Both the position numbers and the translations under genes were made by a program. From Peptococcaceae bacterium (lineage in GTDB: Bacteria > Bacillota > Desulfotomaculia > Desulfotomaculales > Pelotomaculaceae), in contig JAAYRI010000087.1 of assembly GCA_012518875.1 (NCBI GenBank), positions 27,947 through 91,946 on the forward strand: DNA of 64,000 nt, read 5' to 3'. The notes beneath the pieces were generated by a model. The model had not been told where the DNA came from. It ran no database searches and saw nothing but the letters and a program-made list of their open reading frames with translations. Positions within the stretch are counted from its first letter, which is position 1. Each line of letters begins with the position of its first letter. Positions 35,923 through 44,268 of the stretch are shown in pieces.

Positions 35923-37095
35923 TTAGGCCTGGAAGCCTGTACCGGTTCCAATTGAGTGACCGCTGCCATGAACATACTCCTCTTTGGCCATAATTGGGAA
36001 ATTTTCAACAAAGAAACAATATGCCAGGACCAGGAAGCTCCACATACCGAGAGTGATCAACCATTCCCAAATACTGGGGAAATAGCTGCCTCCCATGGCT
36101 CCCGCCATACCTGTAAATACCACGTTTACCCGGTTGAACACGACCCCTACGACCACTAGTATGGAAGCTGTCAAAACACCACCTAGCTTGTTGCGTACCG
36201 ACGGCATAGCGTACATGATGATTGGGAGGATAATAAACAAAATCATTTCTATTAGGAACATATTACTTTCAAAGGCCCCATTAAAGGCCATAGAAAACAC
36301 ACCCCGGTAGACCAGATCAATTATTTTCACAATGAGATAAATGACCAGCATCCACAGGGTCACTTTTGTTAGGCTAGAGAATATTGGTAATTCTGGTTCC
36401 CGTCCATATGTCCTAGCAGCAAGTGTCCCTTCGATGGTAACCATAGCGGGCCCAAGAAAGAAGGCCGACCAAACGAAGAAAAATGGGATGAGCATCGACC
36501 ACCACAGGGGATAAAGCCTGTCAACGGCTACAATATAGAGGGATCCAAGTGAGGACTGGTGCAGGGAAGGTAAAACTATTCCCAGAATTAACAAGAAAGG
36601 CAATGCAGCGTGCAGTATTCTTTTGAGACTCGGGAAATGGATTTTTTCAAAAACAATATCGCCGAACTCCAGTATCTGCACAGTTGTATAGAGGGCTATG
36701 CACCAAAACACTTCAAATAACACTGAGTGATATCCCCAATAAAAGAAGGGGCGCCAGAAGTTGAACCAGCGGCCAATATCCAGGAACAAGCTGACCAGTG
36801 CTATTATATAGCCAAGCATGGAAGTCAAAAGAGCAGCCCGGACTATCGGCAGGTATTTATCCTTGTGCAGCACATGCACAATCAGGGCCGTGCTGAAACC
36901 GCCACCGGCCAGGGCAATGCCGCAAAGCAAGTCAAAACCAATCCACAGACCCCAGGGCCATTCATCACTCAGATTGGTTACCGCTCCCAAGCCCGATATA
37001 AAACGCCAAAGTGCAACTACAATAGCGATTCCCATCAACAGTATCAATAACTTTCTAAAACCAGTCAACCTGAAACTAAAGCGTCCAAATTGCAT
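35923..37095 (-). CDS. NrfD/PsrC-type membrane subunit of formate dehydrogenase
   Basis: 390 residues with about ten hydrophobic segments, the layout of NrfD/PsrC/HybB proteins. It has no clear haem-ligand histidine set as in cytochrome b subunits of FdnI type, so it should pass electrons from the Fe-S subunit to menaquinone without haem. The first segments (LLILLMGIAIVVALWRFI, DEWPWGLWIGFDLL) match the family. ATG 37095 follows GGAGGTGAGAATCAA. Second gene of the operon, 30 bases after the Fe-S gene and 103 bases before fdhA. Confidence 0.9.
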   Translation of the reverse strand: MQFGRFSFRLTGFRKLLILLMGIAIVVALWRFISGLGAVTNLSDEWPWGLWIGFDLLCGIALAGGGFSTALIVHVLHKDKYLPIVRAALLTSMLGYIIALVSLFLDIGRWFNFWRPFFYWGYHSVLFEVFWCIALYTTVQILEFGDIVFEKIHFPSLKRILHAALPFLLILGIVLPSLHQSSLGSLYIVAVDRLYPLWWSMLIPFFFVWSAFFLGPAMVTIEGTLAARTYGREPELPIFSSLTKVTLWMLVIYLIVKIIDLVYRGVFSMAFNGAFESNMFLIEMILFIILPIIMYAMPSVRNKLGGVLTASILVVVGVVFNRVNVVFTGMAGAMGGSYFPSIWEWLITLGMWSFLVLAYCFFVENFPIMAKEEYVHGSGHSIGTGTGFQA

Positions 37096-37125
37096 TTGAT
37101 TCTCACCTCCAGTTATCCAGAATAA

Positions 37126-37959
37126 CTACTTATTGTCAATAGGCTCAAACAGTTCCGACTCTTCAACATGCTCCGCACGGCGCTTGGTGTAGGCGCGCAT
37201 TATGGTTAGAACGGCACCCCATCCAAAGAATAGAGCAGGGGTCCATTTAAGCACATCCCAAGTTAGGGAAGGTATTGACCTGGTGGTGACAGGTTTGCCG
37301 AAAGCTTCGGTCCTGAAACCTATTTTGTCAAAGGGAACGTCAGAAATATAAAGCCACGAGGTACCACCATATTCCTTTTCACCGTATACATGTTTTACAT
37401 ATCCTGGGATTGCATTAATTCTTTCCCAGGCCTCAGCCAATAGTTCATCCCTTTCCCCGTATTGCAACGCACCTGTGAGGCAGGCTGAAACACAGGCCGG
37501 TTCCATACCCTCTTCCTTCATGCGATCATAGCAAAAACGGCATTTCAACACATAGGGGAAAGCCTTGTCCCACTGGAATGAAGGCACTCCGAAAGGGCAA
37601 GCAATCATGCAGTAGCGACAGCCGACACAGTAATCCTTATTAAGTTCTGTTGGCTTGTAAATTACTGCCCCTTCTTTTGTTTTAACAAAGGAATGAGTAA
37701 AACATGCTGACTCGCAGGCAGGTTCCAGACAGTGCATACACTGTCTTTTTACGAAGCGCCATTTGAGTTTGTCGTCATTTTCGATCAGATAATAATTTAC
37801 CTTGGTCCAGGTATTGGCACTCAACTTCTCTGGGTTGTCCCAGCTGTTGGAAAACTCGCTCTTATCGGCTGGCAAATCGTTCCATGATTTGCACGCAACC
37901 TGGCAGCTGCGGCAGCCGATACACCTGGTAATGTCCACCAGGACACCTTTAGACATCAT
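37126..37959 (-). CDS. fdhB: Four-cluster Fe-S electron transfer subunit of formate dehydrogenase
   Basis: 277 residues (276 if the second ATG, 37956, is used, which has the better spacing to GGAGGTGG). Four 4Fe-4S motifs are visible: CIGCRSCQVAC, CMHCLEPACESAC, CVGCRYCMIAC and CRFCYDRM...CVSAC. A C-terminal hydrophobic stretch (ALFFGWGAVLTIM) anchors it, as in FdnH/HybA-type subunits. It bridges FdhA and the NrfD subunit. No Tat signal of its own, so it is expected to travel with FdhA. First gene of the operon, with a riboswitch-type leader in front. Confidence 0.92.
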   Translation of the reverse strand: MMSKGVLVDITRCIGCRSCQVACKSWNDLPADKSEFSNSWDNPEKLSANTWTKVNYYLIENDDKLKWRFVKRQCMHCLEPACESACFTHSFVKTKEGAVIYKPTELNKDYCVGCRYCMIACPFGVPSFQWDKAFPYVLKCRFCYDRMKEEGMEPACVSACLTGALQYGERDELLAEAWERINAIPGYVKHVYGEKEYGGTSWLYISDVPFDKIGFRTEAFGKPVTTRSIPSLTWDVLKWTPALFFGWGAVLTIMRAYTKRRAEHVEESELFEPIDNK

Positions 37960-38017
37960 TCCACCTCCGGTTTCTGCTTGGATTTAAGATACTCGGGTAT
38001 TACACCTTATCCCCTTT

Positions 38018-38115
38018 CCAAATCCGGGAGGCACATTGGTTTCCCTATGCACCCTAACGACCTGGCATTCATAGCTATTATAGGCTTCCAGATTGCCAGG
38101 TTCGGAGATTTAGCA
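38018..38115 (-). promoter_or_regulatory. Moco/Tuco-type riboswitch leading the formate dehydrogenase operon
   Basis: On the minus strand the blocks AAATCTCCGAAC (from 38111), TTAGGGTGCATAGGGAAACC and GTGCCTCCCGG (ending near 38026) line up in order and spacing with the element before moeA at 41501-41600. Closing helix AAATC..CG / CGGATTT (38026-38020). The GGATTT half can instead pair with AAATCC just upstream of the ribosome site, and CCTCC could mask GGAGG of fdhB, so ligand binding could switch translation. The family is known to sense molybdenum or tungsten cofactor; the identification is from recalled consensus plus the match between the two loci. Confidence 0.78.
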
Positions 38116-38516
38116 CACACAAATAATACCCTTTTTCTGTCTGTACTCTAATACCCCCTCAAATATTTCCTCCTTTCTTTCTATAAATAAAAAATGCTTT
38201 GGGCTACGTCACACCATATGACATTAATTGGGGTTATAAAGCCATAAAAAAATCTAATAGGTAGCCCGCAAATTATTTATTTAAGTTCTATACAATTATT
38301 TGATTTACCTGCATAAAAAATAAATTTTCTGTGTTTTTTTGAGAAGTTTATAATATTACATACATAAATTTAAAAAACGATTTTGTATAGAGGCAGGTTC
38401 TTGGGCCTGATACTTCATCGACCAAGGCTTAAACCTTGACCACTAATAGTGTTGATGTGGTCATACCACAGTCTTGTTCCTTACTGGGACATTGTGGACA
38501 AGGTAATTTATTGTGG
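38116..38516. other. Intergenic region between the fdh riboswitch and tatC
   Basis: Four hundred AT-rich bases without a supported gene. Visible are an imperfect palindrome GTCACACCATATGAC (38208-38222), inside a wider inverted repeat GGGCTAC (38201-38207) / GTAGCCC (about 38262-38268), and a hairpin CAAGG/CCTTG near 38423-38439 with TGTGGT/ACCACA nearby after the tatC stop. The fdh promoter should lie here on the minus strand; I cannot place its boxes with confidence. Confidence 0.5.
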
Positions 38517-39281
38517 CTAGGCATCTGCCGCTTCCCTGGCCTGTTCCCGCGCCTTTCTGCGGATCATCCTACGTTCGGTAATGCGCACCACCAAAACACT
38601 AAACTCAAAAAGCAGGTACATGGGCCCACTAACTATTAGACAGGTAATAATGTCTGGGGTAGGAGTAATAACAGCAGCAATAACAACAGATACCAGGATC
38701 GCGTAGCGACGGTTTTTGGCACAGAAGGCATAGCTGATCAACCCCAGCCTGGACAGAAAGTAGCTGATTAAGGGAAGCTCAAAAACTATACCGAAAGGAA
38801 TGAGAAAGGAAATTGTAAAGGAAATATACTTGTCGATGGTCAGGACCGGGAATAGGTTCGGGCCGGCAAACTGTAGTAAGAAATTGACCCCATAACGCAG
38901 TACACCAAAAAAACCGAAAGCTACCCCGGCAATAAAGCTTAGAAAAGAAATCACTACAAACGAGGTAAAGAAAATTTTTTCATGTTTCTTTAGGGCTGGC
39001 ACAACAAATCCCCAGATTTGCCACAAAATAATGGGTAGCGATGCCAGGAAGCCGGTGAAGAACGATAATTTTAGTTTTACAAATATGGGCTCGGTAACGC
39101 CCAGAAAGCTTACCGTTTGATCAAGTCTGGTCAGTGGTTCCATGAGGATCTCTAGAATCTGGTCAATAAAAAAATAGGCAGCAATGGCTAGCACTATTAT
39201 GGAAATTGCAGAAACAACAAAAACCCGGCGCAGTTCCTCCAGGTGTGCCATTACGGGCATTTCTTCTGTTTTTTTAGCCAT
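38517..39281 (-). CDS. tatC: TatC, Sec-independent protein translocase subunit
   Basis: 254 residues with six hydrophobic segments. The cytoplasmic N-terminus MAHLEELRRVF, with the conserved Glu pair that receives twin-arginine signals, and the loop FVVPALKKHEK are the family marks; the tail is highly charged. It recognises folded precursors such as FdhA. ATG 39281 follows GGGAGGTG. Lies between fdhE and the fdh operon on the same strand. No feature is seen in the 270-base gap upstream (39282-39551). Confidence 0.94.
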   Translation of the reverse strand: MAKKTEEMPVMAHLEELRRVFVVSAISIIVLAIAAYFFIDQILEILMEPLTRLDQTVSFLGVTEPIFVKLKLSFFTGFLASLPIILWQIWGFVVPALKKHEKIFFTSFVVISFLSFIAGVAFGFFGVLRYGVNFLLQFAGPNLFPVLTIDKYISFTISFLIPFGIVFELPLISYFLSRLGLISYAFCAKNRRYAILVSVVIAAVITPTPDIITCLIVSGPMYLLFEFSVLVVRITERRMIRRKAREQAREAADA

Positions 39282-39551
39282 TTCACACCTCCCGTAAGCA
39301 ATGAAAAATAATTATTGCAACCTTGGACTGGTAATACAAGAAATCGATTTTTGCTGCTACTTCTGTTATTTGTATTGCTTTATGCGGTCTGCCCACGCCA
39401 ATAAACAATTAAAATCTGGATGGGATTCCATAATCAACCCGGTTGCCCAGATTTACGGCATTAGAAACACATATCCATTATTACCTTTAAAGAATTAACT
39501 TACGACACCTTTGCTTAATATTCCTGCCCATCTGTTATTTATCTCATACAA

Positions 39552-40346
39552 TTAATCAACCTGTTGATTGAAATAACCCTCCCGCATGGCCAGGATGTCC
39601 AACTGTACCGTATTAATGTCTTCCCAGAAAGGCATTAACTCTTTACCGCCCATTTTGGCTCCATCTACAGTTTTAATGTAGCCCAGGCATTTGTCACAAT
39701 AATAAACCCTATATTTCCCCATTCCTTCCACTGTGAAAAATTGTGATTCCTTACTTGCACAATGTGGGCAACCCAGACGATAAAAACGCCATTTCGTTTC
39801 ACAGAGGCCACAATATAGGTAACGCTTGCCACTTTCCTTTTCCAGCAGTGCCAAAACTGGTTTGGCGCCACAGACAGGACAACTCCCTCTCATCCATGTT
39901 TCGGAATCAAAAATGGCCTTTACATTGTTGGCATACTGTCGCAAATATGGCCTGGTAGTGTGGTTCAATAAAAAACCAAAGGTTTCTGGGGACAGGTCTA
40001 TTTTTAAATGTGAAAGCAAATTTTCTCCCGGGATAAATGCTCTGGCGGCAAATTCCTCTCGATCAGATGGTGCAACAGGTAAGGCAGACTCTATCTGCTT
40101 TACTTCCTCAGCTAGTTCAGGCAGGTGTTCCTTGATTACACCGGCCACCTGTTTCATGGTAGTAAAAAAGTCTTCAGTTTTAACCTGGGGTGGACATATA
40201 GCAGCTAACGGCAGCGTCCTCTCTTGCCCTTGTTTCAAAGCCGCCTCATCAGGCATGTTGAAAGTTACGGCGTCGTCCTTTACTGTAATCTGCAGAAATT
40301 TCTGATGATAGTCCCCCAGAATATCCTGTAGTGACGGAGTTTGCAT
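39552..40346 (-). CDS. fdhE: FdhE, formate dehydrogenase maturation protein
   Basis: 264 residues. An N-terminal helical region is followed by four CxxC zinc/iron motifs: CPVCGAKP, CGLCETKW, CPHCASKE and CDKCLGYI, the rubredoxin-like arrangement of FdhE. The protein is needed for activity of exported formate dehydrogenases and binds the catalytic subunit before Tat export. Its place beside tatC and the fdh operon fits. ATG 40346 has only a weak ribosome site (AGTAGG). Confidence 0.92.
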   Translation of the reverse strand: MQTPSLQDILGDYHQKFLQITVKDDAVTFNMPDEAALKQGQERTLPLAAICPPQVKTEDFFTTMKQVAGVIKEHLPELAEEVKQIESALPVAPSDREEFAARAFIPGENLLSHLKIDLSPETFGFLLNHTTRPYLRQYANNVKAIFDSETWMRGSCPVCGAKPVLALLEKESGKRYLYCGLCETKWRFYRLGCPHCASKESQFFTVEGMGKYRVYYCDKCLGYIKTVDGAKMGGKELMPFWEDINTVQLDILAMREGYFNQQVD

Positions 40347-40598
40347 TGTAAAATTTCGCCTACTTTCTTTTTTATATTATATTAGCCTAGCATTATGTGC
40401 GATCCTCTATTCTAGAGTGAGCATAACAAGTAGGACATATGGATGTCAATTAAATTATTTTCCACTCCGGCAGCAAAATCAGCTCTAAGGTCAAGGACAT
40501 TTTATTTTTATGGCGAAGTCTATTGTTAAATTAAGGGGCGCCTTTAAACATGTAGTGTTAATGGGGCACAAATACTATGGATCCCGGGGGAAACAGCA

Positions 40599-41381
40599 TT
40601 GGACATATCAAGGTTAACAGTCAAGGAAATTAGAGAATTAGCAGTAGGGCCAAAAGGAGCAGGCCCCAAGTTCCGGCAAGCCCTGGCGGAGGATAAAAGA
40701 ATAGGGGTCCTTGAAATATACAGAAAGCTGTTGCGTACTGAGACGGCCATGATCTATGAGGCCAGGCGTCTGACAAAAATGTTTACATATGAAAAAGACC
40801 TGAAAAGAAAGGGGAGCTATCCCATTGCGGGTGTGGATGAAGCGGGAAGGGGCCCCCTGGCCGGGCCAGTGGTAGCTGCCGCCGTTATTCTGCCCGAGGT
40901 TGAAGCCCCAATTGGCCTTGATGACTCGAAAAAACTCACAGCCCCCAGAAGGGAGGCATTAGCCAACCAAATCAAAAAAACCGCACGGGCATGGTCCATT
41001 GGCATTTCATCGGTAGAGGAAATTTTTGCTGACAATATCCACCAGGCCAGCTTAAAAGCCATGCTCAGGGCTGTCTTGGGACTCACCCTAAAACCTGCCC
41101 ATGTACTAGTTGATGGTTTCAAAATTAAACACCTGGCCTGTCCCCAGACACCCATTATCGGCGGGGATGCTCTATGCGCTTCCATAGCCGCAGCCTCAAT
41201 CCTGGCTAAGGTAACCAGAGACAGCATAATGGATTCCTTCCATAAGATTTACCCACAATACGGCTTTGACAGCCATAAAGGCTACTGTACACCGGAACAC
41301 CTGGAGGCCCTTTCCACATACGGTCCATGTCCCATTCACAGAACAGGCTACAAACCTGTGGAGGGACGCCTGCGGCTGTGA
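40599..41381 (+). CDS. rnhB: Ribonuclease HII
   Basis: 260 residues with a ~70-residue N-terminal helical extension common in Firmicute RNase HII. Active-site residues: Asp-Glu in GVDEAGRGPLAG, Asp in VLVDGFKI and the Asp/Lys region LDDSKKL. It removes RNA and single ribonucleotides from DNA. The start is TTG 40599 with GGGGG eight bases in front. It is on the opposite strand to fdhE, tatC and rbgA, although in many relatives rnhB runs with rbgA-lepB; a local inversion or insertion is likely. Confidence 0.93.
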   Translation: MDISRLTVKEIRELAVGPKGAGPKFRQALAEDKRIGVLEIYRKLLRTETAMIYEARRLTKMFTYEKDLKRKGSYPIAGVDEAGRGPLAGPVVAAAVILPEVEAPIGLDDSKKLTAPRREALANQIKKTARAWSIGISSVEEIFADNIHQASLKAMLRAVLGLTLKPAHVLVDGFKIKHLACPQTPIIGGDALCASIAAASILAKVTRDSIMDSFHKIYPQYGFDSHKGYCTPEHLEALSTYGPCPIHRTGYKPVEGRLRL

Positions 41382-41409
41382 TCCGATCTGCTTCCCCAGC
41401 ATATATATT

Positions 41410-41434
41410 AATCCCCCTTCGGGGGATTGTGTTT
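41410..41434 (+). terminator. Terminator of rnhB
   Basis: AATCCCCC and GGGGGATT (41410-41428) form an eight-base stem with a TTC loop, followed by GTGTTTT. It separates rnhB from the moeA leader. Confidence 0.82.
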
Positions 41435-41500
41435 TGCATATTTAGGAAATATAATCAAAATGCTATGTATTATTATAGCAATAAAAACTAACTGCTAAAT

Positions 41501-41600
41501 GCTCTCCGAGCTGGTTAACCTATATCTACACCAGGACATGGTTACCGGACGCTAGGGTACCCTGGGAAACCGGGTTGCCTTCCATTGTGAAAAGGGGAGT
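41501..41600 (+). promoter_or_regulatory. Moco/Tuco-type riboswitch aptamer before moeA
   Basis: Closing helix CTCTCC (41502-41507) / GGGGAG (41594-41599). Inside lie CCGAGCTGGTT, then CTAGGGTACCCTGGGAAACC and GGGTTGCCTTCC, the blocks recalled as conserved in molybdenum-cofactor riboswitches, and in the same order as in the fdh leader at 38018-38115. The element precedes a Moco biosynthesis gene, as expected. Whether it is the Mo or the W (Tuco) variant depends on the presence of one helix that I cannot judge safely. Confidence 0.82.
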
Positions 41601-41618
41601 TGGACCCTGGGATTGTCG

Positions 41619-41665
41619 ACCGGGCCAGCTTTGCTGTGCAATGCTAGTCCGGTGTTGTGTTTTTT
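41619..41665 (+). terminator. Putative riboswitch-controlled terminator before moeA
   Basis: ACCGG (41619-41623) pairs with CCGGT (41649-41653), with further pairing inside (CAGC/GCTG), followed by a T-rich tract GTTGTGTTTTTT. GGAC at 41602-41605 could pair with GTCC at 41647-41650 as an alternative. It lies between the aptamer and moeA and is a reasonable expression platform. Confidence 0.5.
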
Positions 41666-41729
41666 GGATTAAAATTTCCTAGAAGCCAGACACTATAGAA
41701 TAAATATTGATAAACGGGGATTTTTTACA

Positions 41730-42986
41730 ATGGGTGATGACTTGATTACATCTTTTGAAAATGCAAAAAAAAACATATTAAACTCCGTAAAGCCACTTGG
41801 ATCTGAATTTATTCCCATTACAGCCGCCTATAATCGTGTTCTCTATGAGGATATTGTTTCAGAAGTCATGGTCCCCCCCGCAGATGATTCTGCCAGGGAT
41901 GGTTATGCAATAATAGCGGCAGATACCCGGGGAGCAACAAAAAGCAACCCCACCAGGCTAGAGGTTGTCGGAGAAATAAGGGCCGGTGAATCCGCCGTAG
42001 ACAAAAAGGTAACACCGGGAACTGCAATCAGAATAATGACGGGTGCGCCAATACCACAAAACACAAATTCGGTAGTCCAGTTTGAGGATACTGATGAAAA
42101 AAATGGTCATGTAGACATTTTTGTTGAAGTCAAGCCCGGCCAAAATTACAGAAGGGCAGGAGAGACAATTAGAAAAGGAGATACTGTCCTGCTGCGGGGC
42201 AAACGCCTGAACTCAGCAGACATTGGCATCCTGGCCTCACTCAATTACAGTTTGGTGAAGGTGTATAAACAGCCGGTTGTAGCCATCATTTCCACCGGCG
42301 ATGAACTGGCTGATCTGGGCGCAGATATTAAAAGTGGCCACATTAGGAACGCCAACGCCTATACCATATATACCGAAGTCAAAAAATGTAACGCCATTCC
42401 TGAATATATGGGCATAGCTAAAGATACTCTAACGGATGTAAAGAAAATCTTTTTGAAAGCCTTGAAGGCTAATGTTGTGATCTCAACAGGCGGTGTATCA
42501 AAGGGAAGGTACGATTTTGTTAAGGATATTTATGCTGCCCTGGGTATCAAAATCCAATTTGAAAAGGTAAATATTAGACCCGGCAAACCATTTACCTTTG
42601 GCAAGAAAGGAGACAAACTGTTTTTTGGTTTACCTGGAAACACCGTCCCTACTTTAACATCTTTTATCCAATTCGTCAGGCCGGCACTCCTCAGCCTGAT
42701 GGGGGCAAAACAATTGGAAAAACCCGTTGTAAACGCCACCCTGGAAGAGGATATAAGTAATAACTCCGACAGTGTTAATCTTGTCAGAGGCTATTTTACA
42801 ATAAAAAACAATGAATTCTATGTCACATCCACAGGTGGGCAAAAACCATCCATGCTGCGCTCCATGAGCAGTGCTAATTGCCTGATCATTGTTCCGGGCG
42901 AAATTGTCAAGTTAAGGGCAGGTGAAAAGGTGCCAATCCAATTAATTGATCATGAAGAGATATTAGGAGCTTTTAAAACATTTTAG
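41730..42986 (+). CDS. moeA: MoeA, molybdopterin molybdotransferase
   Basis: 418 residues, standard MoeA length. Domain order: N-terminal MoeA segment (VPPADDSARDGYAI), linker, the MogA-like domain with ISTGDEL, STGGVSKGRYD and GLPGNT, then the C-terminal beta-barrel. It inserts Mo (or W) into adenylylated molybdopterin. Start ATG 41730 with GGGG ten bases upstream. Its Moco-type leader and the neighbouring formate dehydrogenase genes suggest it serves that enzyme. No other moa, mob or modA genes are in the window. It converges on tatA, 12 bases away. Confidence 0.94.
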   Translation: MGDDLITSFENAKKNILNSVKPLGSEFIPITAAYNRVLYEDIVSEVMVPPADDSARDGYAIIAADTRGATKSNPTRLEVVGEIRAGESAVDKKVTPGTAIRIMTGAPIPQNTNSVVQFEDTDEKNGHVDIFVEVKPGQNYRRAGETIRKGDTVLLRGKRLNSADIGILASLNYSLVKVYKQPVVAIISTGDELADLGADIKSGHIRNANAYTIYTEVKKCNAIPEYMGIAKDTLTDVKKIFLKALKANVVISTGGVSKGRYDFVKDIYAALGIKIQFEKVNIRPGKPFTFGKKGDKLFFGLPGNTVPTLTSFIQFVRPALLSLMGAKQLEKPVVNATLEEDISNNSDSVNLVRGYFTIKNNEFYVTSTGGQKPSMLRSMSSANCLIIVPGEIVKLRAGEKVPIQLIDHEEILGAFKTF

Positions 42987-42998
42987 GGTATATGTCTG

Positions 42999-43244
42999 CT
43001 AGTTGGGTTTTTTCTGTGTCCCATTTGCAATTTGATTAACCTCTTTGTTAATCACTTCTTTAACTTCCTTAACTTCCTTTGTAACCTCTTCAAAATCTGC
43101 AAAACTTGCCGCCGAAGCGCGCCTGAATTCATTCATTGTTCTGCCCAGCGCCTTCCCCATTTCAGGTAATTTGCTGGGTCCAAATATAACCAGTGCGATC
43201 ACCAGAATTAATACTAGTTCTCCCATCCCCAGGTTGGGAAACAT
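42999..43244 (-). CDS. tatA: TatA/E family translocase protein
   Basis: 81 residues. One N-terminal membrane helix ([21 protein letters not shown]) with the FGP hinge leads into an amphipathic helix ([14 protein letters not shown]) and a charged tail with repeated KEVKEV units. It forms the Tat pore with TatC. ATG 43244 follows GGGGGGTGGTAAG. Separated from tatC by some 4 kb, but part of the same island. Confidence 0.94.
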   Translation of the reverse strand: MFPNLGMGELVLILVIALVIFGPSKLPEMGKALGRTMNEFRRASAASFADFEEVTKEVKEVKEVINKEVNQIANGTQKKPN

Positions 43245-43365
43245 CTTACCACCCCCCGTAGAAATAATGATACCCTAATTCTATACCGGAGATAACAAAA
43301 TCACAATATAATATTATTTATAATCTTATCATTCGGTACCTTAATAAATATTCCTGCCGGAACCC

Positions 43366-44229
43366 TCAAACCTGATGATCTTCGGGTGCCTCCATTGTAA
43401 AACGGCCCAGTCTGCCACTCCGGAATTCCTTTAAAAAAACCTGGGCCACCTTTGTGGCATCCACCTTGCCGCCAGCCAAAAGCAATCCTCTCGTTTTCCC
43501 TATCACCTGAAGCATTTCCGCCTCTTCCACTGGAAATTCCTCCGTTATTTTGTAGCGCTGCCGCAAGGCATGGGGATAGTTTTGCATGATCCATCCTAAT
43601 AAATGGCAAGCCACATCATAAGGATCATAAATATCCCCCTTAATCGCACCTGTTGCTGCCAACCTAAAAGAAACTGTTGCGTCCGCAAACTTGGGCCAGA
43701 GCACGCCAGGTGTATCCATTAGATCCAGGCCTCCGGCCGCCCTAATCCACTGGCGTCCCCTGGTAATGCCCGGTTTATCTTCAGTTCTGGCAACATTGCG
43801 GCCGGCAAGTTTATTAATAAAATATGATTTCCCTACATTCGGTATCCCCACCACCATGCAGCGGGCCGGTCTGGGACGCCGGCCTGAAAGGGCCAGCGCG
43901 GACATTCTTTTGGCGATAAGTTTTTGTACCATGCCCGGCACCCGTCTAATTCCCTTACCATTCAAAGAATCAGCTGCCAGAGCGGGGAACCCAGTCTTTT
44001 TTAAAAAAAAACCTTCCCAGTCAGAGGTTAAAGCCGGGTCGGCCAAATCTGATTTATTTAGAATGATAAGCCGTGGTTTTCCTTTGGCCATACTGCTAAT
44101 ATCCGGGTTTCGGCTACTGGCTGGTATTCTTGCATCTAAAATCTCTATTACAATGTCCACCAGCCCCAGATCCCTTTTTATTTGTTGCCTGGTTTTAGCC
44201 ATATGTCCCGGAAACCATTGAATACCCAT
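43366..44229 (-). CDS. rbgA: RbgA (YlqF), ribosome biogenesis GTPase
   Basis: 287 residues. A circularly permuted GTPase: G4 NKSD comes first, then G1 GIPNVGKS and G3 DTPG. N-terminus MGIQWFPGHMAKT is the family signature and the C-terminal ANTAR-like helical domain is present. It acts in late 50S assembly. Downstream of lepB and rplS in one direction, as in many Firmicutes. Confidence 0.94.
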   Translation of the reverse strand: MGIQWFPGHMAKTRQQIKRDLGLVDIVIEILDARIPASSRNPDISSMAKGKPRLIILNKSDLADPALTSDWEGFFLKKTGFPALAADSLNGKGIRRVPGMVQKLIAKRMSALALSGRRPRPARCMVVGIPNVGKSYFINKLAGRNVARTEDKPGITRGRQWIRAAGGLDLMDTPGVLWPKFADATVSFRLAATGAIKGDIYDPYDVACHLLGWIMQNYPHALRQRYKITEEFPVEEAEMLQVIGKTRGLLLAGGKVDATKVAQVFLKEFRSGRLGRFTMEAPEDHQV

Positions 44230-44268
44230 AACCCACCTCCAAAACTGGTTAACATTAGCGTTGTTTAT

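Noticed and set aside
38390-38480. Resemblance to the 3' end of 23S rRNA (GGCCTGATACTTCATCGACCAAGGCTTAAACC region)
   Set aside because: Only about 35 bases recall the terminal 23S helix (CTGATACTAATCGGTCGAGG), with many differences, and no other 23S or 5S sequence adjoins it. Too short to call a remnant.
39301-39498. 65-codon open frame on the plus strand between tatC and fdhE
   Set aside because: Cys/Tyr-rich translation with no start signal and no resemblance to known proteins; treated as chance.
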